Source: a virus. From it: a stretch of DNA of 48,962 bases. The translations under genes and the position numbers were made by a program. A model generated the notes under the pieces. That model was given only the letters and a program-made list of their open reading frames with translations, did no database searches and was not told the DNA's origin. How positions within the stretch are numbered: the stretch's first letter is position 1; every line of letters begins with the position of its first letter. Positions 28,290 through 35,067 of the stretch are shown here, piece by piece. The stretch covers positions 1 through 48,962 of IMG/VR virus record IMGVR_UViG_3300037119_006827; one strand, 5' to 3'.

Positions 28290-28571
28290 ATGCCGCTCTC
28301 GCAGACCGGCCCGAACACCTACGTCCTGTCCGTCGGCTCTGACGACGACACCGACGGCATCAGCATCGTCGTTGCCGGCGAGGACTTCCCTCGCGTCCAG
28401 CTCACGAGCGCAGGGGTCCTGTCGGGCGACGGCAGCGTCGCGCCCGTCGCGCCCCAGGGCGCGGTCGACCCGGCCGAGGAGACCGACGGGACCTACCTGC
28501 TCCTCGCCACGGTCACCGACGGCGTGGCGGTCTACACGCTGGTCGACTCGACCGACTACGAGAACGCCTAG
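28290..28571 (+). CDS. Small beta-rich late protein
   Basis: 93 residues from ATG at 28290, two bases after the previous stop and so probably translationally coupled; it has no correctly spaced -10 box. Strands TYVLSVGSDDDTDGISIVVA, FPRVQLTSAGVLSGDG and TYLLLATVTDGVAVYTLVDS suggest a small beta-sandwich. Structural role inferred from position. Confidence 0.7.
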   Translation: MPLSQTGPNTYVLSVGSDDDTDGISIVVAGEDFPRVQLTSAGVLSGDGSVAPVAPQGAVDPAEETDGTYLLLATVTDGVAVYTLVDSTDYENA

Positions 28572-28576
28572 GCGGG

Positions 28577-28582
28577 TAGAGT
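28577..28582 (+). promoter_or_regulatory. -10 box TAGAGT, leaderless
   Basis: TAGAGT, six bases (GCGGGC), ATG at 28589. Confidence 0.6.
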
Positions 28583-28588
28583 GCGGGC

Positions 28589-28684
28589 ATGAACCTCTCC
28601 TCCGAGCGCGGCGATACCGCGCTGACCGTCATCGTGGTCGTGCTCGCGGTGATCCTCCTGCTCGTGGTTGTCGGCGTCATCTGA
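28589..28684 (+). CDS. 31-residue membrane peptide
   Basis: ATG at 28589, six bases after TAGAGT. MNLSSERGDTALTVIVVVLA then VILLLVVVGVI: one C-terminal membrane helix. Too short for routine gene finding. Its leaderless signal and clean hydrophobicity support it. Confidence 0.55.
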   Translation: MNLSSERGDTALTVIVVVLAVILLLVVVGVI

Positions 28685-28957
28685 CATCGGCTACCATTCC
28701 AGTCCTCAGAGACCGCGAAGTGCGGCTTCGGCCAATCGACCCGGTGTCTGACAGCGTGACCCTTTCTCTCAGGTTTAGGACTCGTCAGCTTGAAATTGAC
28801 GAGGGCGACAGCGGCTCAGCCGCCTAGCATCGAGACCAGGCAGATCGGCGAACCGAGTCCTCGGCCCCATCAAGGCGTGCGGAAAGCTTCCTCTTCGGAG
28901 GTCGCGACTACGGCTCCAGCGATGGGGCCGTTCTCGTTGTAGCCTGAGCGCCTACCC
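28685..28957 (+). ncRNA. Structured non-coding gap upstream of terL (candidate RNA or packaging site)
   Basis: 273 bases with no convincing gene. Several self-complementary elements are visible. CTCGTCA/TGACGAG pair at 28781-28787 with 28797-28803. GCGGC/GCCGC pair at 28811-28815 with 28819-28823. A 10-bp perfect stem, CGGCCCCATC/GATGGGGCCG, is at 28862-28871 with 28921-28930. Inside it lies a CCTC-TTCG-GAGG hairpin (28890-28901). Another GGC-TTCG-GCC hairpin is near 28724-28733. Two UUCG tetraloops and a long enclosing stem suggest a folded RNA. Alternatives are a terL leader, a cis-acting packaging site, or DNA-level binding sites. A TAGCCT box at 28940 lies 12 bases before the terL ATG. 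Confidence 0.4.
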
Positions 28958-30745
28958 ATGACCGTCCTGCCTACCGCCGCGGAGCTAGAGCGCCTCCTCA
29001 AGATCGCCTCCCCCGAGGAGCAGGCCGAGCTGACGAAGCTGCTCGACCTCCAGCTCTCCCTCGACTCCCCGCTCGCCTACGCGATGCGCGTCTCCCCGAT
29101 GACGCAGCCCTTCGCGCACACCGTCCTCCTCGACAAGTACCTCGTCGCGCTCATAGACCATGCGCTATATCACCGCGATTCCGAGGCGTCACGACTCCGG
29201 GACGATCTCCCCGAGGGCATCTCGGACGTGGCGGTGTTCGTGCGGAACGAGGAGGAGGACGACGGCTCGGGCCGGTTCGAGCACCCGGTCACGGGCGAGG
29301 AGTGCGTCTACAACCTCGCCATCTCCATGCCGCCCCAGCACGGCAAGAGCTACATGGTCTCCGAGCACCTGCCCGCGTGGTACATGACGAAGTACCCCGA
29401 GCGGAACTGCGCGATCATCTCCTACGAGGAGACGTTCGCGACGTCGTGGTCCTCGAAGGTGAAGACGATCATCGAGGACCACCCCGAGTACGGGATCGAG
29501 CTTGATCCGTCGACCAAGGCGAAGGGCCTGTGGAAGAACACGATCGGCGGCGGGATGATGGCGGCCGGCGTCGGCGGCCCCTTGACCGGCCGCTCGCTCC
29601 ACCTCACCATCATGGACGACCTCATCAAGAACGCCGAGGAGGCGCTCTCCGACGCGAAGATCAAGGGGACCCAGGACTGGTGGCTCTCGACCTGCAAGAC
29701 GCGTAACCAGTCGCCCCGCCAGTGGCCCGGCCAGGAGCCGCAGGCCGGCGTGCGCCTGCTCATGCACACCCGGTGGTCGAAGAACGACCTCATCGGCTTC
29801 ACGCAGCGGACCGAGGACGCCGAGTGGTTCTACCTCAACCTGCCGGCGCTGAGCGAGGGCACCAACCGGGACCATCTCCCCGAGGGCCACCAGCCGGACC
29901 CGCTCGGCCGGCCCAAGGGGAACGCCCTCGCGCCGATGCTGCACAGCAAGGCGGTCCTGGAGCGGCTGCGCGACTCGGGCGACCCCGACGATCCCGACAG
30001 CGGCGGCGAGTTCTGGTTCAGCGCTATGTATCAGGGGTACCCGACGGTCGAGGGCTCGGGCATCTTCTCGGACCCCTATTTCTACTACAAGCGCGCGGGC
30101 AACAAGTTCTCCTTCGCCGACGGGTACACCTGCTACTACGAGGACTTGCGCCATTTCGCGTCGACCGACCTCGCGATTTCGACCAAGACGCGCGCGGACT
30201 GGACCGTGTTCATGGAGTGCGGCCAGGCGCCCGACGGCCGGCTCGTCGTCGTGGACGTGTACCGATTCCGCCTCGAAGCACCCGACCACGAGCCCCGCCT
30301 TCGAGAGTGGCTGAGCCAGCGCGCCAGCATGATGTTCGTCTGCATCGAGGACAAGACGTTCGGCTCGGCGCTGCTCCAGTCGGTCAACCGGAAGGGTGGC
30401 TTCATCCCGCGCCCGATGAAGGCCGACGTCGACAAGATCACGCGCGCGATCCCGGCCGGCCAGGCCATCCGCAACGAGCGGGTCTGGTGGGCGACCCCGA
30501 ACCAGGCGGACTGGGTGCGGTGGATGGAGGCCGAGATGAGCGCCTTCCCCACGGTTGGCGTCCACGACGACATCATCGACTCTCTGGCCTACGCCGTGCA
30601 GGCGTGGCTCACCCTCGGGCAGCGCCACCCCGGCAGCGCCGACCTCGACCAGAGCATGGAAGCCAAGGTCCGGCGCGACCTCGCCAAGCGCCTCAAGAAG
30701 CGGCAGAAGGGGCGCCCTCGGCATCCCATGCTCGGCCGCCTCTAG
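28958..30745 (+). CDS. terL: Terminase large subunit
   Basis: 595 residues. ATPase motifs: Walker A SMPPQHGKSY (about 124-133) and Walker B LTIMDDLI (about 218). Coupling-type segment LLMHTRWSKNDLIG follows. The C-terminal nuclease has STDLAIS (Asp near 404), an acidic strand FVCIEDKTFG and VHDDIIDSLAYAV (Asp pair near 536). It pumps DNA into the procapsid through the portal and cuts concatemers. The N-terminal 40 residues form a helical extension. The small subunit is not adjacent; the HTH gene at 21889 is the only candidate seen. Confidence 0.95.
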   Translation: MTVLPTAAELERLLKIASPEEQAELTKLLDLQLSLDSPLAYAMRVSPMTQPFAHTVLLDKYLVALIDHALYHRDSEASRLRDDLPEGISDVAVFVRNEEEDDGSGRFEHPVTGEECVYNLAISMPPQHGKSYMVSEHLPAWYMTKYPERNCAIISYEETFATSWSSKVKTIIEDHPEYGIELDPSTKAKGLWKNTIGGGMMAAGVGGPLTGRSLHLTIMDDLIKNAEEALSDAKIKGTQDWWLSTCKTRNQSPRQWPGQEPQAGVRLLMHTRWSKNDLIGFTQRTEDAEWFYLNLPALSEGTNRDHLPEGHQPDPLGRPKGNALAPMLHSKAVLERLRDSGDPDDPDSGGEFWFSAMYQGYPTVEGSGIFSDPYFYYKRAGNKFSFADGYTCYYEDLRHFASTDLAISTKTRADWTVFMECGQAPDGRLVVVDVYRFRLEAPDHEPRLREWLSQRASMMFVCIEDKTFGSALLQSVNRKGGFIPRPMKADVDKITRAIPAGQAIRNERVWWATPNQADWVRWMEAEMSAFPTVGVHDDIIDSLAYAVQAWLTLGQRHPGSADLDQSMEAKVRRDLAKRLKKRQKGRPRHPMLGRL

Positions 30746-30748
30746 ACT
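30743..30748 (+). promoter_or_regulatory. -10 box TAGACT made from the terL stop codon
   Basis: TAG stop of terL plus ACT; six bases (GCCCCT) then GTG 30755. No Shine-Dalgarno. Confidence 0.7.
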
Positions 30749-30754
30749 GCCCCT

Positions 30755-32536
30755 GTGCCTGTCCTCACCGCCAACTTCCCCGTCGGGACCACAGGCACCA
30801 TCGACTTCGTTTGCCCGTTCTACCTCTTCGACAGCGACGGCAACGAGATTCAGGCCCCCTTCACCGAGCAGATGGTGGTCAACGGGACCGTCGAGACGGT
30901 CACGCTGCTGAGCGGCGTCGACCCCGACGTGGTGCCCAACCCGTGGTCCTACACGGTCAAGATCAACCTGAATGGCGCCAACGAGTTCATCGCCTACGTC
31001 GAAATGCCGCTGACGGACGCCGATTTCATGGACGTGTTCAACCCGACCCAGCCGAGCACGCCCGAGTATTACGTCCTCAAGAGCGACTACCTCGCGCATG
31101 TGGACGAGGGTGGGCCCGGCGGCGGCGCCACGCAGGAGGACATAGACGATGCGATATCTGCCCACGAGGCCGAGGCGAACCCGCACCCCGTGTACCTGAC
31201 CCAAGCCGAAGCCGACGCGCTCTACGAGGACACCGGCGCGGTCGCGGCCCACGAGGCGGCGGGCAACCCGCACCCCGTGTACGAGACCAGCACCGAGGTC
31301 GACGCCAAGATCACCACCCACAGCGGGGCCACCGACCCGCACGGGGACCGGGCGTTCGCCACCGCCGCCGTCGGGGTCGAGACCACCGCGCGCATCGCCG
31401 ACGTGGACGCCGAGGAGACCCGCGCCCTCGCGGCCGAGGCGCTCAAGGCGAACATCGCCAGCCCCACCTTCACGGGCAACCCGCAGGCCCCGACCCCCAC
31501 CGGCGGCGACAACGACACCTCGATCGCGACCACGGCGTTCGTCCAGGCCGCGATCACCACGGCGGTGAACGCGCTCATCGACGGGGCGCCCGGCGCCCTC
31601 GACACCCTGAACGAGCTGGCAGCCGCTCTGAACGACGATGCCAGCTTCCACGCCACTGTGACCACGGCTTTGTCCGCCAAGATCAACGCCTCGATCCTCA
31701 CCAACGACGGCGACATGCTGACCCGCGTGGCCGGCGCCGTCGTGCGCATCACGCGCGCCTCCCTCGCCGCCGACACCGCCTGGTCGAGCGTCTACGAGAC
31801 CATCGCCAACGTCGCGCTCAAGGCCAACATCGCGAGCCCGACGTTCACCGGCACGCCGGCCGCGCCCACCGCCGCCCAGGGCACGAACACGACCCAGCTC
31901 GCCACCACCGCCTACGTCCAGACCGAGGCCGGGCTGCTCGTGCCCAAGAGCCTCGCCGACGCCAAGGGCGACCTCATCATCGCCACCGGCAGCGACACGT
32001 TCGCCAAGCACACGGTCGGCGCCAACGGCACCTTCCTCGTCGCCAACTCGGCGAACAGCGACGGGTGGGAGAACCGCGTCCTCGCCTACACCGACCTGCC
32101 CGTCTTGCCGAAGGGCACGATGTCGGTCGGCACCAAGGTCGTGTCGAACACCACCGACACGATCATGGGCCTCACGGCCGACACGAACCCCGGCGTCACG
32201 GTCAGCCAGACCCACGCCTTCCACTCGGACAGCACGAACCGCTCCCGCATGACGATCCCCTCCGGGCTCGACGGCGACTACCTCTGCTTCTTCGCCTTCA
32301 ACCTCGGCGGCACCGATTCGGGCGGCTCCCGGCGTGCTCGGCTCCTCAAGAACGGGTCCACGCTGGCGACTCTCCTCTCGCCCGACGCACCCGCCGCCAT
32401 CGCCGCCATCGAGACAACGGCCTACTACGCCGTCGGTCTCGCGGCCGGTGACTACCTGGAGGTCCAGGTGTACCAGGACAGCGGCGGCGCCCTCAACTTC
32501 ACCATGTCCTCCTTCACCATCATCAGGTTCCCCTAG
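30755..32536 (+). CDS. Tail fibre with virion-anchor N-terminal domain
   Basis: 593 residues, leaderless GTG. Residues 1-105 form a beta domain (TGTIDFVCPFYLFDSDGNEI, WSYTVKINLNGANEFIAYVE) that also occurs in the next gene. The shaft has the common fibre repeat NPHPVYLTQAEADALYEDTG and two copies of an NIASPTFTG / ATTAFVQ-type fibre repeat (about residues 232-270 and 350-385). The C-terminal about 150 residues (RSRMTIPSGLDGDYLCFFAF onwards) form a C1q-like beta tip. Together: an adhesin that recognises the host surface. Confidence 0.85.
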   Translation: MPVLTANFPVGTTGTIDFVCPFYLFDSDGNEIQAPFTEQMVVNGTVETVTLLSGVDPDVVPNPWSYTVKINLNGANEFIAYVEMPLTDADFMDVFNPTQPSTPEYYVLKSDYLAHVDEGGPGGGATQEDIDDAISAHEAEANPHPVYLTQAEADALYEDTGAVAAHEAAGNPHPVYETSTEVDAKITTHSGATDPHGDRAFATAAVGVETTARIADVDAEETRALAAEALKANIASPTFTGNPQAPTPTGGDNDTSIATTAFVQAAITTAVNALIDGAPGALDTLNELAAALNDDASFHATVTTALSAKINASILTNDGDMLTRVAGAVVRITRASLAADTAWSSVYETIANVALKANIASPTFTGTPAAPTAAQGTNTTQLATTAYVQTEAGLLVPKSLADAKGDLIIATGSDTFAKHTVGANGTFLVANSANSDGWENRVLAYTDLPVLPKGTMSVGTKVVSNTTDTIMGLTADTNPGVTVSQTHAFHSDSTNRSRMTIPSGLDGDYLCFFAFNLGGTDSGGSRRARLLKNGSTLATLLSPDAPAAIAAIETTAYYAVGLAAGDYLEVQVYQDSGGALNFTMSSFTIIRFP

Positions 32537-32539
32537 GAT
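32534..32539 (+). promoter_or_regulatory. -10 box TAGGAT made from the fibre stop codon
   Basis: TAG stop plus GAT; six bases (GGCACG), GTG 32546. AGGA could also serve as a Shine-Dalgarno here. Confidence 0.6.
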
Positions 32540-32545
32540 GGCACG

Positions 32546-33376
32546 GTGACCTCGTACAACGTGACCGCCGAGTTTGGCGCAGGCTCGGCCGGATCGGTGA
32601 CCTTCCGCCGGAAGGTCTGGCTCAACGACAACGGGGCCCTGATCCCGCCGGCGGACGTCACCGCGACCCTCGCGGGCAGCCCGCCCGGCTTCGTCCAGTC
32701 CTTGCGCGCGACCAACGAGACGGGGGTCAGCCCCGAAGACTGGAGCTACGAGGTCATCGTCAGCCTCACCGGCCACGACGACCTCGTGGGCTCGATGTTC
32801 CTCACCGCCCACGCCGACCTCGTGGACGTGTTCCAGTACGTGGCCGTCGACACCGGCGAGTTCTACGCCACCAAGGGCGAGCTGTCGGCCTTCGAGGCTG
32901 AGGTCGCGTCTGGTTCTGCCTCCCAGGCGGCCCTCGACGCCGAGGAGTCCGCAAGAATCTCCGCCGATAGCGGCCTTTCTGCAAGCATCTCCGCCGAGAC
33001 CACCGCCCGCGCCGCCGCTGATACGACCATCGCGGGCACCGTCACGACGGAGGCCGCCTCCCGCGCCTCGGCCGACAGCGCGCTCGACACCCGCCTCGAC
33101 GCCGAGGAGGCCGCGACCATCGCCCACGACGGTCGGCTCGACGCGCTGGAGCTTCTGCCCGAGCTGCCCGACCCCGACGGCGAGACCGACGGTGACGTCC
33201 TCACCATCGACACCGACGGCTGGATCGTCGCGCCCCCGGCGGGTGGCGGCACCGGCCGGGTCATCAACTCCGACTCTGACCCCGGAGACACCATCTACAT
33301 CGGCATCACGGAGCCGACCGATCCACCGTTCGACCTTGAGGTCGGCGACTTGTGGATCGATACCACGCCGGCATGA
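32546..33376 (+). CDS. Second tail-fibre/connector protein with the same anchor domain
   Basis: 276 residues. Residues about 1-110 (SAGSVTFRRKVWLNDNGALI, WSYEVIVSLTGHDDLVGSMF, LVDVFQYV) align by eye with the N-terminal domain of the 30755 fibre, so the two are paralogous anchors. A trimeric-coil-like shaft rich in Ala and Ser follows (ARISADSGLSASISAETTAR, ASRASADSALDTRLDAEEAA). A C-terminal segment ends in VGDLWIDT, a common phage fibre ending. The stop overlaps the next ATG (ATGA), linking it to the lectin-like protein. Confidence 0.8.
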   Translation: MTSYNVTAEFGAGSAGSVTFRRKVWLNDNGALIPPADVTATLAGSPPGFVQSLRATNETGVSPEDWSYEVIVSLTGHDDLVGSMFLTAHADLVDVFQYVAVDTGEFYATKGELSAFEAEVASGSASQAALDAEESARISADSGLSASISAETTARAAADTTIAGTVTTEAASRASADSALDTRLDAEEAATIAHDGRLDALELLPELPDPDGETDGDVLTIDTDGWIVAPPAGGGTGRVINSDSDPGDTIYIGITEPTDPPFDLEVGDLWIDTTPA

Positions 33377-34044
33377 GCCTCGCAGGGACTGTCTACGTGT
33401 GGGATGGCGCCGACTGGGTGCTGACCGTCGGCTCCGGCGACGGCGGTGGCGGCCCACCGACCGGCGGCCCCGAGGACGGCGGGTACGGCGACGAGCCCGA
33501 GCAGATCAACAAGTACCTGTTCACGGGCGGCACCACCACCGGCTGGGACGTGGTTGAGACCTGGAGCAACATCGCGGACTACCAACGGGCGGTCGGCTCC
33601 GGCTCCGGCTTCACGGTCATGGAGCGCGCCCAGGACGCCGCCTGCGTCTACGCCGAGACGGACGTCTACATGAACCACACCAGCACCGAGTGGGTCTGCC
33701 TCCGGATCAACCACCCCAACGGGTCCTCGATCGCGTCGTCCAACGCCGACGGCATCCTCATGCGCGGCAACGGCGAAATCCTGATCCCCTGGTCGGGCGG
33801 CTCCGACGCCTCGCTCGGCGCCGGGCACCTCTCGGGCAACGCCCCTCAGACCACGACTGACCGGGTGGCGCTCGGCATCCACGACGTCGGCGGTGGCATC
33901 GTCCAGGCGTACGTCAACCGGGTGCTCCGCCGCACCTACACGGGCTGCACGAACCGCACCGTCGACCAAATCGCCATCGGCGTCTGGAACGGTGGCGACG
34001 GCCGCTTCCATCAGGTGCGTGAATACAACGCGCTTCCCTTCTAG
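33373..34044 (+). CDS. Lectin-like receptor-binding tip protein
   Basis: 223 residues from ATG at 33373 (ATGA with the preceding stop). Short N-terminal piece (SLAGTVYVWDGADWVLTVGS), then a Gly-rich linker (SGDGGGGPPTGGPEDGGYGD), then a concanavalin/LamG-like beta domain: EWVCLRINHPNGSSIASSNA, RVALGIHDVGGGIVQAYVNR, TVDQIAIGVWNGGDGRFHQV. It is probably the distal adhesin that works with the 276-residue shaft protein. Ligand not deducible. Confidence 0.7.
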   Translation: MSLAGTVYVWDGADWVLTVGSGDGGGGPPTGGPEDGGYGDEPEQINKYLFTGGTTTGWDVVETWSNIADYQRAVGSGSGFTVMERAQDAACVYAETDVYMNHTSTEWVCLRINHPNGSSIASSNADGILMRGNGEILIPWSGGSDASLGAGHLSGNAPQTTTDRVALGIHDVGGGIVQAYVNRVLRRTYTGCTNRTVDQIAIGVWNGGDGRFHQVREYNALPF

Positions 34045-34047
34045 ACT
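34042..34047 (+). promoter_or_regulatory. -10 box TAGACT with a leadered start
   Basis: The TAG is the stop of the previous gene. Unlike most late starts, the next GTG is 24 bases away and has its own Shine-Dalgarno (GAGGAG). The leader contains CTACCCGAG, shared with the scaffold gene leader. Confidence 0.5.
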
Positions 34048-34071
34048 GAGGCGGCCTACCCGAGGAGCATC

Positions 34072-34491
34072 GTGTTCACTGAAATCCAGGACTTCACACC
34101 GCAGAACCAAGCGGGCGCGAAGTGTACGTTCTGCGGGCAGCACGCCCGCGACATGGAGGACGGCCGGCGCGCGCGCACGTTCCGCACCCCGACCCACATC
34201 CACATGGAGGGCTGGATCGAGGTCTGCGAGCGCTGCATCCGGGAGCTGGCCGTCAAGATCGGCATGATCCCGGTCGCCGAGGCCGAGGAGCTGGAGGCCA
34301 TGCACGAGCACGAGGCCGAGCGCGCCGAGAAGCTCCTGCACGACCTGGAGGACTGTCGCGCCTCGGTGCGCAGCCTGGCCGCCGAGGTCGGGCGCAAGGA
34401 AGACGACCGCGCCGCCGAGCTGGACCGCACCTACAAGCGCGGCTACGAAGAGGGCAAGACCGAGACCGAACTGGCCCTCGCCGATGCGTAA
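34072..34491 (+). CDS. Zinc-ribbon plus coiled-coil protein
   Basis: 139 residues from GTG at 34072 with GAGGAG upstream. CTFCGQHARDMEDGRRAR and CERCIRELAVKIG give a four-Cys zinc site (about residues 18-53). The rest is a charged coiled coil (AEELEAMHEHEAERAEKLLH, ELDRTYKRGYEEGKTETELA). Located between the fibre and portal genes. It could be an assembly factor or regulator; no family recognised. Confidence 0.7.
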   Translation: MFTEIQDFTPQNQAGAKCTFCGQHARDMEDGRRARTFRTPTHIHMEGWIEVCERCIRELAVKIGMIPVAEAEELEAMHEHEAERAEKLLHDLEDCRASVRSLAAEVGRKEDDRAAELDRTYKRGYEEGKTETELALADA

Positions 34492-34690
34492 GGGTCAGAT
34501 CATCGAGCAGCTCCTCCTCGCCCTGGCGGACGAGCGCGAGGAGCGGAAGCTCCTCATCAACGCCCTGATGTCCAAGAACAGCGGGGACTTCCTCGCCCGC
34601 CAGCAGGCCACGGCGCCCAAGCCGGTGATGCCGCTCTCGTCCGTCCCCGATGAGGTGCTCAAGGAGAAGCCGCGCGCAATGGGCATCTAG
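34484..34690 (+). CDS. Small hypothetical protein
   Basis: 68 residues from ATG at 34484, overlapping the previous gene by eight bases. Helical and charged: KGQIIEQLLLALADEREERK then LLINALMSKNSGDFLARQQA. No family recognised. Confidence 0.65.
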   Translation: MRKGQIIEQLLLALADEREERKLLINALMSKNSGDFLARQQATAPKPVMPLSSVPDEVLKEKPRAMGI

Positions 34691-34694
34691 GGTA

Positions 34695-34700
34695 TAGGCT
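34695..34700 (+). promoter_or_regulatory. -10 box TAGGCT before HNH gene
   Basis: TAGGCT, six bases (AAAGAC), ATG 34707. A further TAGGGT at 34688 overlaps the previous stop codon. Confidence 0.65.
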
Positions 34701-34706
34701 AAAGAC

Positions 34707-35063
34707 ATGGCCTACCTAGACCCCGAGAAAGCACGCGAGGCGCGCAAGCGCTACGCCAAGACGGAGAAGGGCCGGGCCGCCCAGCGCCGGTACAACCAGC
34801 GCCGCAAGGAGCGCCAGGCGCAGCTCGTCAGCCAGGCCAACGCGCGCCGGCGTGCTCGCGCGATCGAGGCCCTCGGAGGTGCGTGCACCGAGTGCGGGAC
34901 CTGTGAGGAGCTGCGCATCCACCACACGCACGGCGGGGGTACCGAGGACCGCCGGCGCCGGTCGATGTCCACGATCCTGCTCGCGATCATCGACGGCGAG
35001 CCGGGGTTCGAGCTGCTCTGCGAGCCTCACCACCGGCAACACCACCACGGTCCGCTAACCTAA
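34707..35063 (+). CDS. HNH-type endonuclease
   Basis: 118 residues, leaderless. A basic helix (EARKRYAKTEKGRAAQRRYN) leads to an HNH/beta-beta-alpha-metal fold: CTECGTCEELRIHHTHGGG (Cys pair and His-His) and LLCEPHHRQHH (Cys, His). The usual central Asn is not obvious. HNH proteins encoded beside packaging genes often assist terminase cleavage. Here it lies directly before the portal gene, which supports that role. A homing nuclease is less likely because of its short length and its integration into the operon. Confidence 0.75.
   Translation: MAYLDPEKAREARKRYAKTEKGRAAQRRYNQRRKERQAQLVSQANARRRARAIEALGGACTECGTCEELRIHHTHGGGTEDRRRRSMSTILLAIIDGEPGFELLCEPHHRQHHHGPLT
35056..35061 (+). promoter_or_regulatory. 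-10 box TAACCT sharing its last T with the stop codon
   Basis: TAACCT at 35056-35061, whose final T begins the TAA stop of the HNH gene; six bases (AACGAC), GTG 35068. Confidence 0.65.
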
Positions 35064-35067
35064 CGAC

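Noticed and set aside
28685-28957. tRNA gene in the gap before terL
   Set aside because: Hairpins do not fit a cloverleaf: no 7-bp acceptor stem with T-arm GGTTCRA box or CCA-type end was found.
29189-33457. 1422-codon open frame on the minus strand opposite terL and fibre genes
   Set aside because: High-GC antisense shadow: it covers well-identified genes on the plus strand, has Arg/Val/Gly/Asp-dominated composition, and shows no domain.
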